A stretch of 64,000 nucleotides of DNA from Streptomyces fildesensis (GTDB lineage Bacteria; Actinomycetota; Actinomycetes; Streptomycetales; Streptomycetaceae), in contig NZ_JAAIKO010000001.1 in the NCBI RefSeq assembly GCF_016107395.1, positions 558,001 through 622,000 of the forward strand, given 5' to 3'. Under the pieces are notes generated by a model. It searched no databases. It was given only the letters and a program-made list of their open reading frames with translations, and was not told where the DNA came from. Positions 26,220 through 34,398 of the stretch are shown piece by piece (position 1 is the first letter of the stretch; each line of letters begins with the position of its first letter). The position numbers were made by a program, and so were the translations under genes.

Positions 26220-26434
26220 AACGGCATGGATTCGAGCCCGCGTCCCTCGTGATGGGACTGGTACTGCTGGGCCTCGCGGCGGTGTTCCTGCTGGACGCCG
26301 CCGGCGGCTGGGATCCCTCCCGGCCGCTGACGGTGGCCCTAGCGGCGGGCGGTCTGGCCTGCGCCGCGGTGACGTCGGTGATCAGCCGCCTGGTCCGACG
26401 GCGGCAGCGGGGCGACACCGGACCGGCGGCGTGA
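26216..26434 (+). CDS. small two-helix membrane protein
   Basis: 72 residues from GTG 26216, overlapping the preceding stop (GTGA). Two hydrophobic helices (about 9-27 and 36-55) and an Arg-rich end (RLVRRRQRG). It is probably co-translated with the PspC protein. The last 96 bases overlap the 3' end of the convergent DoxX gene. Confidence 0.7.
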   Translation: MKRHGFEPASLVMGLVLLGLAAVFLLDAAGGWDPSRPLTVALAAGGLACAAVTSVISRLVRRRQRGDTGPAA

Positions 26435-26884
26435 GGCGATGAGCCCGTCGGCGGACAGCAGCGGGGTGCCGGCGAGGATCAGCGGCAGCCAGGCCATCAG
26501 GTACACTAGGTCGTTGCCGTAGTAATAGGGATCGGTGGCCCAGCTGACCGTCAGCCACAGGCTGAGCGAGATCGCTGCGCCGCCGAGCGCGGCGAGGCGG
26601 CCGAACAGGCCGATCAGTATGCCGATGCCGACGGCCAGCTCACCGAAGGCGATGGCGTACCCGAAGGCGTGCGGCGCCTTGAGCGCGAGATCGACCATCT
26701 GCGGGATCGCCGCGCTGTCACGCACCGCGTGCAGGGTGCCGACCAGCGATCCCGGCGCGGAATCGGTGAGGAACACGGAGCCGGTGAGCTTGTCGAGCGA
26801 CGCGTAGACGAAGGTGACGCCGAGGAAGATCCGCAGCGGCATCAACGCATAGCGCGACGCGGTCTCCCGCCAGATTCGGAGCAT
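26339..26884 (-). CDS. DoxX family membrane protein
   Basis: 181 residues from ATG 26884. Four membrane helices are visible (about 14-32, 75-95, 100-118 and 130-148) with the family's PLRIFLGVTFVYASLDKLTG and the FGELAVGIGILIGLFGRLAALG segments. DoxX proteins are small quinone-associated membrane proteins linked to redox and sulfur metabolism; the role here is not known. The C-terminal Arg/His-rich tail is encoded in the 96 bp shared with the convergent gene, so the true end may have drifted. Confidence 0.85.
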   Translation of the reverse strand: MLRIWRETASRYALMPLRIFLGVTFVYASLDKLTGSVFLTDSAPGSLVGTLHAVRDSAAIPQMVDLALKAPHAFGYAIAFGELAVGIGILIGLFGRLAALGGAAISLSLWLTVSWATDPYYYGNDLVYLMAWLPLILAGTPLLSADGLIASRRRSGVAPLPPSDQAADHRRHRGAGQTARR

Positions 26885-27043
26885 GCTGTCCCGCCTCTCC
26901 CGTCGTACGCGCCCCCCAGGAATGGAAACGATTCTTCACGTACGACTCTCTCACCGGGTGGTACGTAGACCGCAAGGATCCGACTCAGTTCCCGGCGAAT
27001 CCGGCCGGATCCCCGCCCGGTCCCACCGCGGCCGGCCCCGCGG

Positions 27044-27862
27044 CTAGCCGAAGAGATCGGGCTCGCTGCGCGAGATCTGCTGGTAGAGCGGCTGATAGTT
27101 GATCCAGGCGACGAGATCGTTGCCCAGCTGGCCACGGGTGTGGACGGCGCTCTCGTGGTCGATCAGCACCGGCTTCCCGGCCGCCCGGGCGGTCAGCTGC
27201 ACCTGGCAGGAGCGCTCCATCGTGATGAACCACCACGCCGCCGCGTCGACCGAGTCGCCGACCGTCAGCAGCCCGTGGTTGCGCAGGATGACGGCCTTGT
27301 GCGGCCCGAGCGCCTCCGCGATGCGGCGGCCCTCCTCCTCGTCGACCACGACGCCCGTGTAGTCGTCGAACAGCGCGTGGTCCTCGTAGAACGCGCAGAC
27401 GTCCTGGGTGATCGGGTCCAGCAGCTCCCCGAGCGACGACAGCGCCCGCCCGTACGTCGAGTGGCTGTGCGCGGCGGCGATCACGTCCGGGCGTGCCTGG
27501 TGCACCTGCGCGTGGATCGCGAAGGCCGCCTGATTGACGTGGAAGCGGCCCTCGACGACCTGGCCCGCGTGGTTGACCAGGATCAGATCGCTGACGGTGA
27601 CGAGCTTGAAGCTCATCCCGAACGGATTGACCCAGAAATGGTCGGTGAACTCCGGGTCGCGCGCCGTGATGTGCCCGGCCACGCCCTCCTCGAACCCGAA
27701 CCGCCCGAACAGCCGTAGCGCGGCCACCAGCCGTTCCTTGCGGTGCTGCCGCTCGTCGTCGGTGTTGGTGAACGTCTGCGGCAGCGCGAAGTGCAGCTGC
27801 TCGGTGGGTATCGGCTGCGGCGGCGTGCGCCCTTGCGAGGGCTGCGGGAGGAAGTCGGCCAT
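27044..27862 (-). CDS. class II aldolase/adducin family protein
   Basis: 272 residues from ATG 27862. A class II aldolase fold with metal-binding His residues in AAAHSHSTYG (about 130-140) and RNHGLLTVG (about 195), plus EGVAGHITARDP near residue 58. Relatives include L-fuculose/L-ribulose phosphate aldolases and decarboxylase-like members; the substrate here is unknown. It has its own promoter region shared with nothing obvious and ends before a 134-bp gap upstream of guaA's terminator. Confidence 0.85.
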   Translation of the reverse strand: MADFLPQPSQGRTPPQPIPTEQLHFALPQTFTNTDDERQHRKERLVAALRLFGRFGFEEGVAGHITARDPEFTDHFWVNPFGMSFKLVTVSDLILVNHAGQVVEGRFHVNQAAFAIHAQVHQARPDVIAAAHSHSTYGRALSSLGELLDPITQDVCAFYEDHALFDDYTGVVVDEEEGRRIAEALGPHKAVILRNHGLLTVGDSVDAAAWWFITMERSCQVQLTARAAGKPVLIDHESAVHTRGQLGNDLVAWINYQPLYQQISRSEPDLFG

Positions 27863-27925
27863 GCAGCGGAAGCTACCGCGCGGTAAGCGAGAAGAACAGA
27901 GTGCGGAGCGGGTCAGGGAACGACG

Positions 27926-27960
27926 GCGCCGCCCCTCCCAGCAGGCAGGAGGGGCGGCGC
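27926..27960 (-). terminator. guaA terminator
   Basis: GCGCCGCCCCTCC (27926-27938), a 9-base loop and GGAGGGGCGGCGC (27948-27960): a perfect 13-bp stem just after the guaA stop. Confidence 0.85.
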
Positions 27961-27999
27961 GGCGGCCGTGCGGGACACGGTCCAGGGCTCAGCGGGAGG

Positions 28000-29595
28000 T
28001 CACTCCCACTCGATGGTGCCCGGCGGCTTGCTCGTCACGTCGAGGACGACGCGGTTGACGTCGGCGACCTCGTTCGTGATGCGGGTGGAGATCTTGGCGA
28101 GGACGTCGTACGGCAGCCGCGACCAGTCGGCGGTCATGGCGTCCTCGGAGGAGACCGGGCGCAGCACGATCGGGTGACCGTAGGTGCGGCCGTCGCCCTG
28201 GACGCCGACCGAGCGGACGTCGGCGAGCAGCACGACCGGGCACTGCCAGATCTCCCGGTCCAGGCCGGCCGCGGTGAGCTCCTCGCGGGCGATGAAGTCC
28301 GCCTCGCGCAGCAGGTCCAGGCGCTCCTTGGTGACCTCGCCGACGATGCGGATGCCGAGGCCGGGACCGGGGAACGGCTGGCGCTGGACGATCTCCTCCG
28401 GCAGGCCCAGCTCCTGGCCGACCATCCGGACCTCGTCCTTGAAGAGCTTGCGCAGCGGCTCGATCAGCTCGAACTCGATGTCGTCGGGGAGCCCGCCCAC
28501 GTTGTGGTGCGACTTGATGTTGGCGGTGCCGGTACCACCGCCGGACTCGACGACGTCCGGGTACAGGGTGCCCTGCACCAGGAAGGCGACGTCCTCGCCG
28601 GCCGCGCCCGCCTCGGCGACGAGCTCGGCCTGGGCCTGCTCGAAGACGCGGATGAACTCACGGCCGATGATCTTCCGCTTGGTCTCCGGGTCGGTGACGC
28701 CGGCGAGCGCGGTCAGGAAGCGCTCCTCCGCGTCGACGACCTTCAGCTGGACGCCGGTGGCCGCGACGAAGTCCTTCTCGACCTGCTCGGACTCGCCCTT
28801 GCGCTGCAGCCCGTGGTCGACGTACACGCAGGTCAGCTGGGAGCCGATGGCCTTCTGCACGATGGCCGCGGCCACCGAGGAGTCCACGCCGCCGGAGAGC
28901 CCGCAGATCGCGCGCTTGGTGCCGACCTGGGCGCGGATCGCCGCGACCTGCTCCTCGACGACGTTCGTCGTCGTCCAGTCCGGCGCGATGCCCGCACCGC
29001 GGTACAGGAAGTGCTCCAGGATCTGCTGGCCGTGCGTGGAGTGCAGCACCTCGGGGTGGTACTGGACGCCGTACAGCTTGCGGGCGTCGTCCTCGAAGGC
29101 GGCGACCGGTACCACGTCGGTGGAGGCGGTGACGGCGAAGCCGGCGGGCGCCGCCGAGCACGCGTCGCCGTGCGACATCCACACCGACTGCTCGGTGGGG
29201 GTGCCCTCGAAGAGCGTCGAGCCGGGCTTGCTGACGGTCAGCGCGGTGCGGCCGTACTCACGGGCACCGTTATCGTCGACGGTGCCGCCGAGCGCCACCG
29301 CCATCAGCTGGAAGCCGTAGCACATGCCGAAGACCGGGACCCCGGCCTCGAAGATCGCCGTGTCGAGCGAGGGGGCGCCCTCGGCGTAGACCGACGACGG
29401 ACCGCCGGAGAGGATGATCGCCTTCGGGTTCTTCGCGAGCATCTCGGCCACCGGCATGGTGCTGGGGACGATCTCGCTGTAGACCCGGGCCTCGCGGACG
29501 CGTCGGGCGATGAGCTGGGCGTACTGCGCTCCGAAGTCCACTACCAGGACGACGTCCGGGGTGTGGTCGGGGGCGGCTGGGGTCGCTGATGCCAC
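28000..29595 (-). CDS. guaA: GMP synthase (glutamine-hydrolysing)
   Basis: 531 residues from GTG 29595, preceded by GGAAGG; an upstream in-frame start at 29673 would add 26 residues not typical of the family. The N-terminal class I glutamine amidotransferase domain has nucleophile Cys92 in GMCYGFQ and its His in [10 protein letters not shown]. The ATP pyrophosphatase domain has the P-loop GLSGGVDSS, followed by the C-terminal dimerisation domain ([10 protein letters not shown] at the end). It makes GMP from XMP, glutamine and ATP, the step after GuaB (47605 in this window). Monocistronic, with a strong terminator downstream. Confidence 0.97.
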   Translation of the reverse strand: MASATPAAPDHTPDVVLVVDFGAQYAQLIARRVREARVYSEIVPSTMPVAEMLAKNPKAIILSGGPSSVYAEGAPSLDTAIFEAGVPVFGMCYGFQLMAVALGGTVDDNGAREYGRTALTVSKPGSTLFEGTPTEQSVWMSHGDACSAAPAGFAVTASTDVVPVAAFEDDARKLYGVQYHPEVLHSTHGQQILEHFLYRGAGIAPDWTTTNVVEEQVAAIRAQVGTKRAICGLSGGVDSSVAAAIVQKAIGSQLTCVYVDHGLQRKGESEQVEKDFVAATGVQLKVVDAEERFLTALAGVTDPETKRKIIGREFIRVFEQAQAELVAEAGAAGEDVAFLVQGTLYPDVVESGGGTGTANIKSHHNVGGLPDDIEFELIEPLRKLFKDEVRMVGQELGLPEEIVQRQPFPGPGLGIRIVGEVTKERLDLLREADFIAREELTAAGLDREIWQCPVVLLADVRSVGVQGDGRTYGHPIVLRPVSSEDAMTADWSRLPYDVLAKISTRITNEVADVNRVVLDVTSKPPGTIEWE

Positions 29596-29721
29596 GGGCG
29601 GCCTTCCGGCGTTATGTACGAGGGATCGGACCCTGATTCTACCGTTTCCACGAGGGCGCTCCCGTCTCACCATCCGGTCGCCGGCTGGCTACCCGGCGTG
29701 CTCGTCGCCATACTGGTCCGC

Positions 29722-29802
29722 ATGTCCTCGAACACGCACTACGCGATCTTCGCGTTTACCTATGGCACCGGCTGGTCCGGCTGCCATGGTCGTGCTGCTT
29801 GA
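29722..29802 (+). CDS. aromatic-rich leader peptide upstream of chorismate mutase
   Basis: 26 codons from ATG 29722 to TGA 29802. Tyr7, Phe10, Phe12, Tyr14 and Trp18 make five aromatic residues in a 12-codon stretch, unusual for this organism. No ribosome site is visible and a CATACT (29709-29714) lies seven bases upstream, so the mRNA may be leaderless. The reading frame is followed within 25 bases by a strong terminator and then by chorismate mutase, the classic layout of an amino-acid attenuator. Confidence 0.65.
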   Translation: MSSNTHYAIFAFTYGTGWSGCHGRAA

Positions 29803-29852
29803 GCTACTGACAAGCGACTTCCCAGGCGCCCCGGACCTTTCGGTCCGGGGCG
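29774..29852 (+). promoter_or_regulatory. transcription attenuator of chorismate mutase
   Basis: Terminator stem CGCCCCGGACC (29827-29837), loop TTTC, GGTCCGGGGCG (29842-29852): 11 perfect pairs. The sequence GGTCCGG at 29774-29780, inside the leader peptide's Trp-Ser-Gly codons, is identical to part of the right arm. It can therefore pair with CCGGACC (29831-29837) to block the terminator. A ribosome stalled at the Tyr/Phe codons would leave 29774-29780 free (read-through). A ribosome that reaches the stop would cover it (termination). Confidence 0.7.
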
Positions 29853-29902
29853 TCTGTCGTCTCCGGGCCCGGTCCGGCCCAGTCATCACAGGAGACATCA
29901 CG

Positions 29903-30214
29903 ATGAGCACCCAGACGGCAGCAGTCACCACGGCCCCCGCTCCCGCCGGGACCGGAGCACGCACGGACGAGGCGGTGGCCCTGATCACGGGGGCGCGCGG
30001 CCGGATCGACGATCTCGACACCCGGATCATCGCGCTGGTCACGGAACGGATGGCGGTCTCGGCGGAGATCCAGCGGGCCCGCATCGCGTCGGGCGGCCGG
30101 CGGGTGAGCCTGTCCCGCGAGATGGAGGTGCTGAACCACTTCAGCGATGAGCTGGGCCGGCCCGGGACGACCCTCGCGATGACCCTGCTGGAGCTGTGCC
30201 GCGGCCGCGTGTGA
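29903..30214 (+). CDS. chorismate mutase, AroQ class
   Basis: 103 residues from ATG 29903 behind AGGAGA. After a disordered 25-residue tail, a single three-helix AroQ domain: ITGARGRIDDLDTRIIALVTERMAVSAEIQ, then REMEVLNHFSDELG. The Arg in helix 1 and the Lys/Arg-rich segment that bind chorismate are present. It converts chorismate to prephenate, the branch towards phenylalanine and tyrosine. The upstream aromatic leader peptide and terminator suggest feedback through Phe/Tyr-tRNA charging. No signal peptide, so it is the cytoplasmic type. Confidence 0.9.
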   Translation: MSTQTAAVTTAPAPAGTGARTDEAVALITGARGRIDDLDTRIIALVTERMAVSAEIQRARIASGGRRVSLSREMEVLNHFSDELGRPGTTLAMTLLELCRGRV

Positions 30215-30748
30215 CGTTTCTGCGGATCGCCCGTTCGGGCGGCATCACCCGTACGGCACGTGACCGGCCCGGGGGCCCCTTCGTTGGATGGGGTGTCCGT
30301 GCCAGCCAGGGGCGGTCGACCACAACCACGCGTGGACGAACAGGATGCCGCTCAGACGCAGCTGGGCGGGGTATCAATTCGGAGCGATGAGGCCTGCCCA
30401 TTCGTGCGGCAGGCCGTGGGACCTCGCTCCGGGCTCCGTGACCGGGCAGCAGGGGACAGCTGCTCGGTCGCAACTCCAAAGAGGCGGTCGGCTCCCAGGA
30501 CGCTGGGATCCGGCCGCTCTGCGAAACCCACCCTACTCATCCGCGCCCCCGGGAACGGAGTACCGACGCCCGATCGGAGTACGGCCTGTCCTCCCCGGCC
30601 GGCGCGGTGTCCGGCGTCCCCGTCCGGTGACATACCTCACGCCGCCACAGGTCGCGCCCGGACCTGCTGCGCCCGGACCTGCTGCGCCCGGACGTCTCCA
30701 CTCGAACCCTTCTCCACTCGGACCCTTCCCCCTCGGACCCTCTTCCGC
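30215..30748. other. 534-bp intergenic region without a supported gene
   Basis: Between convergent chorismate mutase and GMC oxidoreductase. It has a perfect 8-bp inverted repeat GGCCTGCC / GGCAGGCC (30391-30398 and 30408-30415, 9-base loop) and a 15-bp tandem repeat at 30654-30695. Open frames here lack ribosome sites and normal codon use. Confidence 0.5.
30654..30695. repeat. 15-bp tandem repeat, about 2.8 units
   Basis: Unit GCGCCCGGACCTGCT repeated head to tail, then degenerating into CTCCACTCG-containing copies up to about 30740. It is noncoding, downstream of the GMC oxidoreductase stop. Confidence 0.75.
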
Positions 30749-32536
30749 TCAGACGTTCTTCGGCGGGATCGGCGGCACGGGCAGCAGCGGCAGTCGCAGC
30801 GCGGCGAACGCGTCCTCCGGGACGGCCGGGGTCCGCGGCTCCACCGCCGGCAGGCGGACGTAGGCCTCGCCCTGCGTCGGGCGGGTGTCCTCGTCCCCGT
30901 TGTTGGGCCAGAACGACATCGCCCGCTCGGCCTGCGCGGTGATCGTGAGCGAAGGGTTCACCCCGAGGTTGGCGGAGACGGCGGCGCCGTCGACGACATG
31001 AATGCCCGGGTGCCCGTAGAGCCGGTGGTACGGGTCGATCACGCCGTGCTCGGCGTCCTCGCCGATGGCGCAGCCGCCGAGGAAGTGGGCGGTCAGCGGC
31101 GTCCCCATGAGCTCGCCCACGTTGCTGCCCGCGAAGCCGTTGATCTCCTCGGCGATGAGCCGCGCCGCCTCGGCGCCCTCGGGGATGTGCTCGGGGTTGG
31201 GCGCGCCGTGGCCCTGCTTGGCCGTGAGCAGTCCCTTGCCCAGGCCCTTGGGCTTGCGGTACGTGGTCAGCGAGTTGTCCAGCGACTGCATGACCAGGCC
31301 GATGATGGTGCGCTCCGACCAGCGGCGGTTGGACAGCGAGCGGAGCGTGAGCATCGGGTGGCGCGCGCAGGCCGCGGCGAAGGCGATCCCCTTGGGGGCG
31401 CGGGTGCCGTGCGGGACCTGCAGGATGGTGAGGGCGCCCATGGAGTTGGAGCCCTTGCCGTAGCGGACCGGCTCGATGTGGGTGTTGTCGTTGGGGTGGA
31501 TCGAGGACGTGATCGCGACGCCCTTGGTGAAGTCGACCTTCGCCGCGCCGTGCGCCTTGCGGTAGCGGCGGTTGTCGGTCTGGGCGCCGACCAGGGCCTC
31601 GGAGTTGGTGCGGGTGAGCTCGCCGAGCCTCGCGGAGATGCCCGGGAGTTCGCCCGCGTCGCGCATGGTGTGCAGCAGCGTCTGGGTGCCGTACGTGCCG
31701 GCGGCGACGACGATCTGCCGGGCGCGCAGCACGGTTCGCTTGCCCTTGCGCTTCTTGTCGGTGGGCGCGGTCGCGACACGGTAGCCGCCCGCGGGGTCCT
31801 CGGAGAGGCCGACGACCGTCGTCATGGGGTGGATGACGGCGCCGGCCTGTTCGGCGAGGTGCAGGTAGTTCTCGTTGAGGGTGTTCTTGGCGCCGTGCCG
31901 GCAGCCGGTCATGCACTCACCGCACTCGGTGCACGCGCGCCGGGACGGGCCCGCGCCGCCGAAGTACGGGTCGGCGACCTCGCCGCCCGGCTCGGCCTTC
32001 GCCTCTCCGCCGGCGTCCTGGCCGTCCCCGAAGAAGACGCCGACCGGCGCCATGTGGAAGGTGTCACCGACGCCCATCTTCTCGGCGGCGGCCTTCAGGT
32101 GCACGTCGGAAGGGGTGAGCGTGGGGTTGAGCCGGACGCCGAGCATGCGCTGGGCCTGGTCGTAGTACGGCTTGAGCTCCGCCTGCCAGTCCGTGATGTG
32201 GCCCCACTGGCGGTCGTCGAAGAACGCCTTCGGCGGCACGTACAGGGTGTTGGCGTAGTTCAGCGATCCGCCGCCGACGCCCGCGCCGGCCAGCACGAGG
32301 ACGTTGTTCAGCAGGTGGATGCGCTGGATGCCGTAGAGGCCGAGCGACGGCGCCCAGAGGAAGTTGCGGACGTCCCAGGAGTTCTTGGGCAGCGTCTCGC
32401 GCGTGAAGCGGCGCCCGGCTTCGAGTACGCCGACGCGGTAGCCCTTCTCCGTGAGGCGCAGCGCGGACACCGAGCCCCCGAAGCCGGAGCCGATGACGAT
32501 GACGTCGTAGTCGTAGCCGGGCAGGTCACGCGACAC
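30749..32536 (-). CDS. GMC family FAD oxidoreductase (cholesterol oxidase-like)
   Basis: 595 residues from GTG 32536, directly behind GGAGG; longer frames to 32629 lack a ribosome site. The FAD-binding motif IVIGSGFGGSVSALRLTEKG lies at about 10-30. The N-terminal half also has GAGVGGGSLNYANT and a Cys-rich CTECGECMTGCRHGAKNTL motif (about 200-218), as in mycobacterial ChoD-type proteins. The C-terminal half has a conserved GGCAIG and an HVVDGAAVSANLGVNPSLT segment. It is predicted to oxidise an alcohol or sterol. In mycobacteria a homologue sits beside guaB3; here it is 14 kb away. The gene downstream of SSADH, reading the same way, suggests co-transcription. Confidence 0.88.
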   Translation of the reverse strand: MSRDLPGYDYDVIVIGSGFGGSVSALRLTEKGYRVGVLEAGRRFTRETLPKNSWDVRNFLWAPSLGLYGIQRIHLLNNVLVLAGAGVGGGSLNYANTLYVPPKAFFDDRQWGHITDWQAELKPYYDQAQRMLGVRLNPTLTPSDVHLKAAAEKMGVGDTFHMAPVGVFFGDGQDAGGEAKAEPGGEVADPYFGGAGPSRRACTECGECMTGCRHGAKNTLNENYLHLAEQAGAVIHPMTTVVGLSEDPAGGYRVATAPTDKKRKGKRTVLRARQIVVAAGTYGTQTLLHTMRDAGELPGISARLGELTRTNSEALVGAQTDNRRYRKAHGAAKVDFTKGVAITSSIHPNDNTHIEPVRYGKGSNSMGALTILQVPHGTRAPKGIAFAAACARHPMLTLRSLSNRRWSERTIIGLVMQSLDNSLTTYRKPKGLGKGLLTAKQGHGAPNPEHIPEGAEAARLIAEEINGFAGSNVGELMGTPLTAHFLGGCAIGEDAEHGVIDPYHRLYGHPGIHVVDGAAVSANLGVNPSLTITAQAERAMSFWPNNGDEDTRPTQGEAYVRLPAVEPRTPAVPEDAFAALRLPLLPVPPIPPKNV

Positions 32537-32656
32537 AGGTTCCTCCGTAGCGGATGTTGCCTTCGAACTGCCGTCAGAAATGCCGTCACACAGGCCGTCG
32601 CACAGGGCCCTCACACAGACCGGCCCCATGCCGTCGCCGGCGCCGCACTCGGTGGG

Positions 32657-34267
32657 TCAGCGCAGCCGGAACACCTTCATCGCGCGCAGCGAACGGCTCA
32701 TGAAGGCGGCGTACTTCTCGTCGTCCATGCCCATCGACGGCGCCATCGGCAGCAGCCGCTGCGTCGCGACGGTCTGCGCCTCGGTGAACTTGAGGATGCC
32801 CTCGGAGCCGTGCCGGCGGCCGAGTCCGGAATCCTTCATGCCGCCCATCGGCGCCTGGACGCTGCCGTACGCGGGGGCGTAGCCCTCGTTGACGTTGACG
32901 GTTCCGGAGCGCAGCCGCGCGGCGATGCGGCCGCCGCGGCGGGTGTCCTTGGTCCAGACGGCCGAGTTGAGGCCGTACGGGGTCGCGTTGGCGCGCTCGA
33001 CGGCCTCGTCCTCGTCGCGGAAGCGGTAGATGGAGACGACCGGGCCGAAGGTCTCCTCGGTGCAGACCGACATCGGCGCCTCGACCCCGTCCAGGATCGT
33101 CGGCTCGTAGACGTAGGGGCCGATGTCCGGGCGGGCCTGGCCACCGGTCACGACGGTGGCGCCTTTGGAGCGGGCCTCGTCGACGTGCCGGCTGACGGTC
33201 TCCAGCTGGCGCTCGCCGGCCAGCGAGCCCATGCCCGCGCCGAAGGCGAGGGCCGTGCCGAGCTTGAGCGCCTTGGTGCGGGCGGCGAACTTCTCCAGGA
33301 AGGCGTCGGCGACGGTCTCGTCGACGAAGAGCCGCTCGATGGAGACGCAGAGCTGACCGGCGGAGGCGAAGCAGGCGCGGACGGCGCCTTCGGCGGCCTT
33401 GTCGAGGTCGGCGTCGCGCAGCACGAGCATGGCGTTCTTGCCCCCGAGTTCGAGGGAGACGCCGATCAGCCGGGCGGCGGCGCGCTGGGCGACCTCGCGG
33501 CCGGTACGGGTGGAACCGGTGAAGGAGACGTAGTCGGCGTGCTCGACGAGGGCCGGGCCGATGACCGGGCCCTCGCCGATCACGATCTGCCAGACGTCGG
33601 CGGGCAGTCCGGCCTCGATGAGCTGCTCGCGCGCCCACAGGGCGGTGAGCGCGGTCTCGGTGTCGGGCTTCATCACGACGGCGTTGCCCGCGGCGAAGGC
33701 GGGGAGCGCGTCACCGACCGACAGCTCGAACGGGTAGTTCCAGGGCGCGATCTGCCCGACGACGCCGCGCGGCTGGCGCAGCTCGACCACCTTGGTCAGG
33801 ACGGGAACGGCACCGCCGTGACCCTTGGGCTTGAGGTACGCGGGGGCCCGGCGCCCGTAGTGGCGGGCGGACATGACGACGGCCTGGACCTCTTCGTGGG
33901 CGTGCAGCCGGGCCTTGCCGGTCTCCAGCTGGATGAGGTCGAGGACCTCGCTCTGCCGGCTGAGCACCAGGTCGTGGAAGCGCAGCAGCACGGCGGCGCG
34001 CTGCCGTACCGGCGTGGCGGCCCAGGCGTGCTGGGCGGCGCGGGCCCGCTCGAAGGCGGTGGCGACCTCGTCCGGAGTGGCCTCCGGGAGGTCGGCGAGC
34101 TTCTCGCCGGTGAGCGGGGTGTGGTTGCTGGTCCGGCCGCTGCCGATGACGCCACGCGTGAGCCGCGCGACGAGGTCGGGGGTGACGACGTCCTGGGCTC
34201 CTCTGGCGGTGGTGGGGGCCGCCGGGTTGCCGTCGGTGGGGCGCGTGGTGCCGAGCGAGTCCGTCAT
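32657..34267 (-). CDS. succinic semialdehyde dehydrogenase (NAD(P)+)
   Basis: 536 residues from ATG 34267. An aldehyde dehydrogenase family member: the NAD site has FTGSTRTGREVAQRAA, the catalytic Glu lies in LELGGKNAM and the catalytic Cys in SAGQLCVSIERL. The family assignment to succinic-semialdehyde dehydrogenase rests on overall resemblance; related aldehydes cannot be excluded. Product succinate would feed the TCA cycle. The upstream 131 bp hold an 8-bp inverted repeat CTGATGGG / CCCATCAG (34282-34289 and 34302-34309) that could be an operator or leader hairpin. It precedes the GMC oxidoreductase by 120 bp. Confidence 0.88.
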   Translation of the reverse strand: MTDSLGTTRPTDGNPAAPTTARGAQDVVTPDLVARLTRGVIGSGRTSNHTPLTGEKLADLPEATPDEVATAFERARAAQHAWAATPVRQRAAVLLRFHDLVLSRQSEVLDLIQLETGKARLHAHEEVQAVVMSARHYGRRAPAYLKPKGHGGAVPVLTKVVELRQPRGVVGQIAPWNYPFELSVGDALPAFAAGNAVVMKPDTETALTALWAREQLIEAGLPADVWQIVIGEGPVIGPALVEHADYVSFTGSTRTGREVAQRAAARLIGVSLELGGKNAMLVLRDADLDKAAEGAVRACFASAGQLCVSIERLFVDETVADAFLEKFAARTKALKLGTALAFGAGMGSLAGERQLETVSRHVDEARSKGATVVTGGQARPDIGPYVYEPTILDGVEAPMSVCTEETFGPVVSIYRFRDEDEAVERANATPYGLNSAVWTKDTRRGGRIAARLRSGTVNVNEGYAPAYGSVQAPMGGMKDSGLGRRHGSEGILKFTEAQTVATQRLLPMAPSMGMDDEKYAAFMSRSLRAMKVFRLR

Positions 34268-34398
34268 ATCGGCGAGATTACGGCTGATGGGCGCCGCTGG
34301 GTACCCATCAGTAGCTACTTTTCACCTGACGAGCACAATTAAGCCAGCAATCGCTGGCGCGATCTTGATTTCCGCAGCTCAGAGCATGCCGCGCCCGC

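Noticed and set aside
30215..30748. Possible small genes on both strands in the gap after chorismate mutase
   Set aside because: No ribosome sites, no recognisable protein and poor codon pattern.
30260..34342. A 1360-codon plus-strand open frame opposite the GMC oxidoreductase and SSADH genes
   Set aside because: It is antisense to two well-recognised enzymes; composition is that of a GC-rich shadow frame and no domain is visible.
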